Origin: Planctomycetaceae bacterium
GTDB lineage: Bacteria; Planctomycetota; Planctomycetia; Pirellulales; Thermoguttaceae
DNA length: 27,664 nt
Assembly: GCA_004556055.1 (NCBI GenBank)
Contig: SFIW01000031.1
Location: 1-27,664 of the forward strand
Direction: 5' to 3'
Shown one piece after another: positions 22,279 to 27,664 of this stretch. The position numbers and the translations under genes were made by a program. Positions within the stretch are counted from its first letter, which is position 1. Every line of letters starts with the position of its first letter. The notes under the pieces are model-generated. The model did no database searches. It was not told the origin of the DNA and was given only the letters and a program-made list of their open reading frames with translations.

Positions 22279-23901
22279 TTAGAAGCGGAGGCCGGTTCCG
22301 CCGTCGTCTCCGCGATTGAGGCCGCCCTTGAGGGGCTTCTTCGACTGGAGTTTGCGAATCTTCTCGCGCGACGCGGCGAGCGCTTCGTCGTCCTTTCGAC
22401 GTTCTTCCGCTTCAGCAGCGGCGGCGTCCGCGTCCGCTTTCGCCGCAGCCTCGCGCTTCGCCTTCACGCGCGGGTCTTCCATCGTCTTCTTGATCGACAA
22501 GGAGACGCGACGTTTCTCCGGATCGACGTCGAGAACCTTCACGTCGACCCAATCGCCGACTTGAAGCGCGTCGCTGACCGCCTTCACGCGCTGATACGCG
22601 ATTTCGCTCACGTGAACCAACCCCTCGATACCGTCGCCAAGATCGACAAAGGCGCCGAACTCGGCAATCTTGGAGACGCGTCCGCGGAGGACTTCTCCAA
22701 CATGAACCGCTTCGTCGACCTTGTTCCACGGGTCGAGCGCTTTATCTTTGAGGGAGAGTGAGATACGATTCTTCGCGAGGTCGATTCTCGTAATGGTGAC
22801 GACGACGCGATCCCCTTCTTTGACGACTTCGCTCGGATGCTTGACGCGCGTCCAAGAGATCATCGAAACGGGTATGAAGCCGTCGACGCCGCCTAGATCG
22901 ACGAAGACGCCCGCGTCGATAATCTTGCGGACGAGACCTTCGCGCGTCTGTCCTTCGGCGAGTTCGGAAAGGGTCTTTTCTCGGTGCTCTTCGCGTTCCT
23001 GTTCGATAAGCGCGCGACGGCTCACGACGAGATTACGACGCTCAGGATTACATTCGGTGACGACGCACTTCCAACGCTCGCCGATGAAACGTTCGGGATT
23101 CTCAACGCGGAAGACGTCGATTTGGCTAAAGGGCAAGAATCCTCGAAGCTTTCCGACTTGACATTCGAGTCCGCCGTTATTGGCGGCGACGACGACGGCT
23201 TCGACGATCGCGCCCTTCGTAAGGCTGAGCCAGTCGCCGACTTCAGCGGCGGCGAGGGGCAACGCGACGTCGTAAACGCCTTCTGCGGCGTCGAATTTCG
23301 TGACGATAACTTCGATCTGCAGACCGGGTTCCAAGACGAAATCGTCCGGGAACTGTTTGAGGGGCGCGAGTCCAAGTTCGCGCGCGCCGAGGTCGATAAA
23401 GACGGAATCTCCGGAGACGGAAGCGACGCGCCCTTGAACTTTCGCGCCTTCTTCAAGCTGAGTGGCGGCGGCGGAATCGTTGACGGAACTCATGATCGAA
23501 TCGATCGAGGCGTCCCCCATGAGGGCCGCAAATTCGTCGGCGAGATCGCCGGAGAGCGCTTCGCGACGATTCGGGGTCGGAATCGAGGTGACAGGACCGC
23601 GCTGTACATAGGTCGGACGATCGTTTCCACGACGTTCGCGCTTCGGACGCTGGGGACGATCCCCCTTCTTTTCGCCGTCGGCGGCAGCGGAGTCGTCGCG
23701 ACGGCGGCGCGCTTCGTCTCTCCTACCCGCGAGCGGCGCGGCGGTTCCGCCCGCGGCGCGCAGTCTTTCGGCAATCACGTCCGGCGTCACAGCCGCCGGT
23801 TCCGACGACGCGTTGATCGCGTCGTACGTGGGAAGAGAGGACGAATCCGCCGCTGGGGCGGTATTTTGAAGATCGACGTTTTTGTTTTCCAAGTTATCCA
23901 T
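22279..23901 (-). CDS. rpsA: 30S ribosomal protein S1-like protein, four S1 domains
   Basis: This 540-residue RNA-binding protein has four S1 (OB-fold) domains at about 150-218, 228-298, 312-385 and 397-470. The third and fourth are the most canonical (GVFVDLGGVDGFIPVSMIS and GAFVDLGDGIEGLVHVSEIA). It is expected to help the 30S subunit load mRNA. The N-terminal 150 residues are low-complexity and basic (GRRDEARRRRDD, RPQRPKRERRGND), and the tail is an Ala/Glu/Lys-rich helix plus a Gly-rich end. E. coli S1 has six domains; four is common outside proteobacteria. There is no clear Shine-Dalgarno before the ATG at 23901. Start supported by the onset of the acidic-polar N-terminus only. Confidence 0.88.
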   Translation of the reverse strand: MDNLENKNVDLQNTAPAADSSSLPTYDAINASSEPAAVTPDVIAERLRAAGGTAAPLAGRRDEARRRRDDSAAADGEKKGDRPQRPKRERRGNDRPTYVQRGPVTSIPTPNRREALSGDLADEFAALMGDASIDSIMSSVNDSAAATQLEEGAKVQGRVASVSGDSVFIDLGARELGLAPLKQFPDDFVLEPGLQIEVIVTKFDAAEGVYDVALPLAAAEVGDWLSLTKGAIVEAVVVAANNGGLECQVGKLRGFLPFSQIDVFRVENPERFIGERWKCVVTECNPERRNLVVSRRALIEQEREEHREKTLSELAEGQTREGLVRKIIDAGVFVDLGGVDGFIPVSMISWTRVKHPSEVVKEGDRVVVTITRIDLAKNRISLSLKDKALDPWNKVDEAVHVGEVLRGRVSKIAEFGAFVDLGDGIEGLVHVSEIAYQRVKAVSDALQVGDWVDVKVLDVDPEKRRVSLSIKKTMEDPRVKAKREAAAKADADAAAAEAEERRKDDEALAASREKIRKLQSKKPLKGGLNRGDDGGTGLRF

Positions 23902-24029
23902 AATTCACGCTGCCTATGATCGGCGCTGTAAACCGATCGATCTATATCGAACAAATTATTCCTTGAGGACAAACGCCCCATGTGCAACGGCGATTAACAC
24001 GCGTTTTCCCCGCTTTGCAAGCGTCGCCA

Positions 24030-24057
24030 TTTATCAATATTCACACAATTGTAACAA
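24030..24057 (-). promoter_or_regulatory. Candidate promoter of the S1 gene
   Basis: Minus-strand TTGTTA (24057-24052), a 16-base spacer and GATAAA (24035-24030), leaving a leader of about 120 bases before the ATG at 23901. An alternative TTGCAA/GAATAT pair overlaps. Confidence 0.4.
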
Positions 24058-24070
24058 AATTGCAGAAGGT

Positions 24071-24109
24071 TAAAAGGGCCAAAAGGGCAAAAAGACCCAA
24101 AAAGCCCTT
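24071..24109 (-). terminator. Possible terminator of the DUF1573 gene
   Basis: On the minus strand AAGGGC (24109-24104) pairs with GCCCTT (24088-24083) around a T-rich loop, followed by TTGGCCCTTTTAA. The stem is short, so this is tentative. Confidence 0.35.
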
Positions 24110-24213
24110 ATCGACGCGGCGACGCGTTCCTTCGCGCGTCTTTCCTCAAAAACGCGCGGTAAAAAGAGGCGAAACCTTTACGATTCCGCCCCTAAAATCC
24201 TATCGTCCGCAGC

Positions 24214-25482
24214 TCACGGCACGACCGCGAAACGCACAGGCACGACGACAGTCTGCGCCGTTTCCTCATCCTCGCCGATTTGGAAGACGATTTCTCCGAG
24301 CTGATCCTTTCCAGGCCCCATGAATGCGCCTTGAGGAGAGCCTGCGGGAACTTCGACGTCGACTTCCACCTGACGAACCTTCGTCTGTTTCTGCAACTCC
24401 GCGTCGGGATACGTAAAGGAAACGTTGATCCAGTCGGGACGGACGCTTTTGACGAAGACGGACTTCTCGTTCACGTCGATCGGATCGAAGATCAAGAAGC
24501 GCAGATTCGTCTTCTTACCCTGCTCCTGACGGATCGAATCGAGTCGGAGCGCGCCGGAATTCTTATCGTCGTAGAGGGGCCCGAGGACTTTGACTTCGCT
24601 CCCCATAATCGCGCCGTGAATCGGCGTTTCGAGGATCGGCGTCTTCTCGCTGTTGAGACGAATTCGCAGGATCTCTTGGAAGGAGCCTTGGGGCATACCC
24701 GGCTTCATCGTGACTTTGCCGTTGAAGACGCTCGTTGCGAGGGAGAAGAGGCGATTTTCCTTCTCTTCTTCGGTCAGATTGGCGACGTCGTCCTCTTCGA
24801 GCTCAACTTCAAAATGCTCCGGATCGGAGAGTTCGAGGCTTTCGACCTTGAGCGCGAAGGGGGTTCCGTCGGGATTGCGTTCAAAGCCGTACATACGGAA
24901 CGTGCGCATCGTTTCGGACGACTTGGTCGCGTTGTTGAAGGCGAGTTCGCTCGGCGCGGTGACGACGGGGGCGGTGTAGAGTCCCTTGACGGAGAAGGTG
25001 ATTTCCTTGGCTTTAGGATCGTTCGTCAGGACGCGCACGCCCTGATTGAAGACGCCGCCGGAGCGCGCGCCGTCCCATTTAAAGAGGATTTCCGCCTTAT
25101 CGCCCGGCTTAACGGTCGTTTTCGAGATCGAGAAGGTCGTGCAGAAGCACCCTTTCCCACCGTCGGCGAGAGAGAGATCCGCGTTTCCGACGTTCTCGAT
25201 ATAGAAGGGATGCTCCCCCTTCTCGGTCGACGGGTTCTTCTCGATGATCCCGAAGTCGAAAGAGACTTCGTCGACTTTGACGCGAGGCACCTTCTTCGTC
25301 GGGTCGGCGGCGTCGGTTTCCGCCGTCGTTCCCTGCTCCTCGTTTTGGACGAATTCGCGTCCGCGATTGATTTCAAGTTCGGGAGTCCACGGCATGGAGT
25401 CGGCGGAGTAAAAACCAATCCCGGCGCCGACGGCGACGCCTAAGAGAATACCGGAAAGAATAGCAGTGAGAATAACGCGCAT
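24214..25482 (-). CDS. DUF1573 domain protein, membrane-anchored
   Basis: This 422-residue protein has an N-terminal hydrophobic anchor (about 4-26, ILTAILSGILLGVAVGAGIG), so it should face the periplasm or outer compartment. A DUF1573 domain (about 65-165) is recognised by VSFDFGIIEKN, the FYIENVGNADLSL strand, CFCTTFSISKTTVKPGD, LFKWDG and VLTNDPKAKEITFSVKG. DUF1573 is an immunoglobulin-like fold common in planctomycetes and Bacteroidetes, of unknown function. The C-terminal 250 residues look like further beta-sandwich repeats of similar type. No strong ribosome binding site. It follows the Hsp70 gene by 86 bases, and a weak hairpin (25520-25548) lies between. Confidence 0.85.
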   Translation of the reverse strand: MRVILTAILSGILLGVAVGAGIGFYSADSMPWTPELEINRGREFVQNEEQGTTAETDAADPTKKVPRVKVDEVSFDFGIIEKNPSTEKGEHPFYIENVGNADLSLADGGKGCFCTTFSISKTTVKPGDKAEILFKWDGARSGGVFNQGVRVLTNDPKAKEITFSVKGLYTAPVVTAPSELAFNNATKSSETMRTFRMYGFERNPDGTPFALKVESLELSDPEHFEVELEEDDVANLTEEEKENRLFSLATSVFNGKVTMKPGMPQGSFQEILRIRLNSEKTPILETPIHGAIMGSEVKVLGPLYDDKNSGALRLDSIRQEQGKKTNLRFLIFDPIDVNEKSVFVKSVRPDWINVSFTYPDAELQKQTKVRQVEVDVEVPAGSPQGAFMGPGKDQLGEIVFQIGEDEETAQTVVVPVRFAVVP

Positions 25483-25519
25483 AGCAAGTATCGCCTACTA
25501 GAAGGATTGTCATAGTAAA

Positions 25520-25548
25520 CGCGGCGTCCGCGAGGGGCGAGCGCCGCG
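25520..25548 (-). terminator. Weak hairpin between hsp70 and the DUF1573 gene
   Basis: Minus-strand CGCGGCG (25548-25542) pairs with CGCCGCG (25526-25520), followed only by TTTACTATG. It may be a partial terminator or attenuator allowing read-through to the DUF1573 gene. Confidence 0.35.
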
Positions 25549-25568
25549 CAACGAGTCGGAGAAAGAGC

Positions 25569-27146
25569 TCATTCGATCGTGTATTGATCGGCGAGACGAA
25601 TGAAATTCTGGAGTTCCTCTTCGGTGAGGACGCCGCGACGTTCGATCTCGATCTTCGCCTGCGTGTTCGTCTTCTTTTCACGCGCGGAGACGGAGATGCG
25701 CCCCGTCTTGTCGAAGGCGTATGTCACTTCCACGAGGGATCCCTTGGGCAAATTCTCGGGCAAGCCGACGATGCGGCATTTTCCGAGGAACGAGCACGCG
25801 GTCGGATCCGGCGCGTCCCCTTCCATGACCTGAACGCTGATGCGGTTCTGTCCGTCCTTCTGCGTCTTAAAGGTCTTCGTGACGGAGAAAGGCAACGTCG
25901 TGTTGCGCGGGATCATGATGTAGTTGACGACCTGCTTCGTATTCGGATCGGTCGCAACGACGCCCAGGCCGTGAGAGTTGACGTCTTCTTCATGAACGTT
26001 TTCGAGGAGCTTCTTGACGCGTTCGTCGAGGTTTCCGCCGCCGTTATACTGCGCTTCGAGGATCGCCGCATGGATTGCCGCGCCGCGCGCGACCGCCGTA
26101 TGCGGGTCGAGATCGTCGCTGCGATACGGGACGAGGCCGGTGACGCGTTCGAGCATCTTCGCGACTTGCGGCATGAGGGTCGAGCCGCCGATCATAACGA
26201 TCGCGTCGAGATCCGAGAACTTCATATTCGCCTGCTGGATCACGTATTCCGTCGTATCGGCGGTGCGTTGCAGGAGGTCGTAGGTGAGTTCTTCGAAGAG
26301 ATCGCGCGTCACGGGCACGGAAATGGAGAGCCCTTCGTGACGGACGGAGATCGACGTCTGTTCGCGCGTCGTGAGTTGAATCTTCGCGACGTCGCAGTCG
26401 TTGCGCAAGATCTGCATCGTCTTGGGGAACTGATGGAGATTGACGCCGTGCTTTTCCTGGAATTTCTGGCAGACGTAGTCGGCTAGACGATCGTTCCAGT
26501 CGACGCCGCCGAGTTTCACGTCGCCGTCCGTGGAGACGACGTGGAAGTTGTTTCCGGTATATTCGACGACGGTGGAGTCGAAGGTGCCGCCTCCGAGGTC
26601 GTAGATGAGGATGCGACGCGTTTTGGTCGCTTCGGTGCGTCCGAGTTCGCCGCGATGCCACGCGTAGGTAAGCGCCGCCGCGGTCGGTTCGTTAATGATG
26701 CTCACGACGTTCAAGCCCGCGATCTTGCCCGCGTCTTGCGTCGCCTTACGGCGCGTGTCGTTGAAATAATAAGGAACCGTGATCACGGCGTTGGAGATCG
26801 TGTCGCCGAGTTGGTTTTCGCAGTCCTGCTTGAGTTTGCGAAGAATGAGGGAGGATACGAATTCCGGGGTGACCTCTTGACCGTCGAAAGTGCGGTGATA
26901 GCCGACGGCGCCCATTTGACGTTTGATGCGCTCGACGACGTGTTCCGGATCTTCCATCGCCGCGCGGCTGCGGTTCGGACCGACGATGATGCGTTTATCG
27001 CCCGCAAGGAGAATAATACTAGCCGTTTCGACGTCGTCGTCTTCATTAGGAATAGGAGTAGGCTCACCTTCGTTATTGACAATCGCCAAGGTGGAGAAGG
27101 TCGTGCCCAAGTCGATACCAACTGTTTTTCCGGGTAAAAATTCCAT
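25569..27146 (-). CDS. Hsp70 family chaperone lacking the C-terminal lid
   Basis: This ATP-dependent chaperone has a complete nucleotide-binding domain. Visible are phosphate-1 VGIDLGTTFS (9-18), the NEPTAAALTYAW loop, phosphate-2 IYDLGGGTFDSTVVE and the adenosine motif MIGGSTLMPQV. A beta-type substrate-binding domain follows the ATP domain. The protein ends at residue 525 with LTEEELQNFIRLADQYTIE, so the roughly 100-residue helical lid of DnaK (about 640 residues) is missing. This is shorter than DnaK but similar in size to HscC-like relatives. No dnaJ or grpE is nearby. Promoter at 27248-27276; the DUF1573 gene follows. Start at 27146 places the first strand correctly. Confidence 0.93.
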   Translation of the reverse strand: MEFLPGKTVGIDLGTTFSTLAIVNNEGEPTPIPNEDDDVETASIILLAGDKRIIVGPNRSRAAMEDPEHVVERIKRQMGAVGYHRTFDGQEVTPEFVSSLILRKLKQDCENQLGDTISNAVITVPYYFNDTRRKATQDAGKIAGLNVVSIINEPTAAALTYAWHRGELGRTEATKTRRILIYDLGGGTFDSTVVEYTGNNFHVVSTDGDVKLGGVDWNDRLADYVCQKFQEKHGVNLHQFPKTMQILRNDCDVAKIQLTTREQTSISVRHEGLSISVPVTRDLFEELTYDLLQRTADTTEYVIQQANMKFSDLDAIVMIGGSTLMPQVAKMLERVTGLVPYRSDDLDPHTAVARGAAIHAAILEAQYNGGGNLDERVKKLLENVHEEDVNSHGLGVVATDPNTKQVVNYIMIPRNTTLPFSVTKTFKTQKDGQNRISVQVMEGDAPDPTACSFLGKCRIVGLPENLPKGSLVEVTYAFDKTGRISVSAREKKTNTQAKIEIERRGVLTEEELQNFIRLADQYTIE

Positions 27147-27323
27147 GTTAAACTCGCAATAAAGAAGAATATATAGCGCGTGTCGCTGGGACGGCGGGCT
27201 TCGATCATTCGCGCGCGACGGCGACGACGCCGCGCCAGGCCCTACCCCTATTATGATATTATCGTACCCGTTTCAAAATAACGCGTCAAGAAAACCGCGA
27301 AAAAACAGAGAAAAATTTTCACT
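27147..27323. other. Leader and promoter region of hsp70
   Basis: No gene is supported. It contains the hsp70 promoter (27248-27276) and a leader of about 95 bases to the ATG. No CIRCE heat-shock operator (TTAGCACTC-N9-GAGTGCTAA) is visible. Confidence 0.55.
27248..27276 (-). promoter_or_regulatory. Promoter of hsp70
   Basis: Minus-strand TTGAAA (27276-27271), a 17-base spacer and TAATAG (27253-27248). The spacing is ideal and both boxes match sigma-70 at most positions. Confidence 0.6.
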
Positions 27324-27361
27324 CCGACGCGTCGGAACGTTGTCGTATCTACGACAACGTT
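27324..27361. promoter_or_regulatory. Two abutting perfect palindromes upstream of hsp70
   Basis: CCGACGCGTCGG (27324-27335) is a perfect 12-bp palindrome. It is directly followed by AACGTTGTCGTA (27336-27347), TC, TACGACAACGTT (27350-27361), an inverted repeat with 12-bp arms and a 2-bp centre. It sits about 50 bases upstream of the hsp70 -35 box and just left of a TTGACA on the plus strand, so it may bind a regulator or fold in RNA. Confidence 0.6.
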
Positions 27362-27378
27362 AGCTAACTCAAATAGGA

Positions 27379-27405
27379 TTGACAAGAACGGCGCCTATGT
27401 ATGAT
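27379..27405 (+). promoter_or_regulatory. Possible plus-strand promoter
   Basis: A perfect TTGACA (27379-27384) is followed after 15 bases by TATGAT (27400-27405). The spacer is short. No plus-strand gene follows in the window; a short RNA is the only obvious product. Confidence 0.35.
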
Positions 27406-27438
27406 AGACGTCTCCTTGTTTGTTTAAGTTTTTGTTTC

Positions 27439-27496
27439 CGTGTTCTCACCAAACACGATTAGTAGAAGAGGATCCCGTCGTTGCGAGACCCTCTTC
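27439..27496. other. Two hairpins between hsp70 and the right-edge gene
   Basis: CGTGTT-CTCACCA-AACACG (27439-27457) is a 6-bp hairpin. GAAGAGGATC (from about 27465) with GACCCTCTTC (to about 27496) forms a 10-bp stem, perfect with one G-U on the minus strand and with an A-C mismatch on the plus strand. The second may be the 3' structure of the right-edge gene ending at 27521; on the plus strand it is followed by a pyrimidine-rich CCTTCTTTCTT. Confidence 0.45.
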
Positions 27497-27520
27497 CCTT
27501 CTTTCTTGACCTTCTTTAGA

Positions 27521-27664
27521 TCAACTCTTCCCTTTCCCCTTGAGCGTCAACCGTCCGGAGCTCTTCTTCTCGTCGGTCTTTGGCGCAGGAGCGGGATCGG
27601 CCTCCTCGTCGGACTTTGGCGCAGGAGCGGGATCGGCCTCCTCGTCGGTCTTTGGCGCAGGAGC
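27521..27664 (-). CDS. 3' end of a gene with 12-residue tandem repeats (partial)
   Basis: An open frame enters from the right edge and stops at 27521-27523 (TGA on the minus strand), giving 47 residues. Two full copies and a partial third of a 36-bp unit encode PAPAPKTDEEAD-like sequence (copies differ as KTDEE/KSDEE). They are followed by a basic end DEKKSSGRLTLKGKGKS. The strict codon phase of the repeat and the in-frame stop support translation. The start and any folded domain lie outside the window, so no function can be given. Low-complexity charged repeats like these occur in linker or tail regions, as in the DUF4912 and thioredoxin proteins of this window. Confidence 0.7.
   Translation of the reverse strand, partial: APAPKTDEEADPAPAPKSDEEADPAPAPKTDEKKSSGRLTLKGKGKS

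Larger units (their letters stand above)
23902..24213. other. S1 leader and DUF1573 downstream region
   Basis: No gene is supported. It holds the S1 promoter candidate (24030-24057), a weak hairpin CGCGCGT/ACGCGCG (24133-24158) without a T tract, and the G/C-run hairpin at 24083-24109. Confidence 0.5.

Noticed and set aside
24280..25443. 387-codon open frame on the plus strand over the DUF1573 gene
   Set aside because: Antisense shadow. The minus-strand frame has a signal anchor and a DUF1573 domain; the plus-strand product has no recognisable features.

Overview
The window reads as a chromosomal segment of a bacterium, most likely a member of the Planctomycetota. No rRNA or other marker gene is present, so this rests on gene content: a beta-propeller/di-haem cytochrome fusion, a DUF1573 protein, a DUF4912 protein, a lid-less Hsp70, an McsB-like arginine-kinase homologue, an alternative GlmU, and a lipoprotein of a type I associate with planctomycetes. 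DNA is moderately GC-rich, with heavy use of GCG, GTC, CTC and GAC codons, and low-complexity linkers in several proteins. I see no phage, transposon, CRISPR array or tRNA. Almost everything is housekeeping or cell-envelope coding sequence.

Layout, left to right. Positions 1-307 hold three tandem copies of an 85-86 bp unit with RNA-like fold symmetry, closed by a plus-strand terminator. A minus-strand secreted beta-propeller/cytochrome c gene follows (411-2624). On the plus strand comes apgM (2927-4138), then a tightly packed run: a two-domain thioredoxin lipoprotein, rnpA, yidD, a zinc-ribbon protein, queC and a nitroreductase, ending at a strong UUCG-loop terminator (8015-8052). A gene-poor stretch (8053-8488) carries what may be a remnant of an M18 aminopeptidase. 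Two minus-strand export-related genes follow: a lipoprotein (8489-9211) and an HtrA-type protease (9450-10715). The plus strand then has an alternative GlmU and a divergent McsB homologue. A minus-strand block (13667-17376) holds a small secreted protein, a YhcC-type radical SAM protein, a tandem GNAT acetyltransferase and cdsA. Diverging from cdsA are a SAP/DUF4912 protein and ribF. The last third is minus strand: two paralogous ribbon-helix-helix DNA-binding proteins, a coiled-coil membrane protein, ribosomal protein S1, a DUF1573 protein and an Hsp70. At the right edge is the 3' end of a repeat-rich gene.

How the genes fit together: rnpA and yidD belong to the RNase P / membrane-insertion neighbourhood. 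The thioredoxin lipoprotein, HtrA, cytochrome fusion and DUF1573 protein all point to the cell envelope. The Hsp70 and DUF1573 genes are probably co-transcribed. The items I find most worth following are the structured tandem repeats at 1-257, the McsB homologue that lacks the canonical catalytic residues, the paired GRPRR/ribbon-helix-helix proteins with no recognisable toxin, the dyad centred on the DUF4912 promoter, and the abutting palindromes upstream of hsp70. None of these is proven to be a new system; they are candidates drawn from sequence reading alone.
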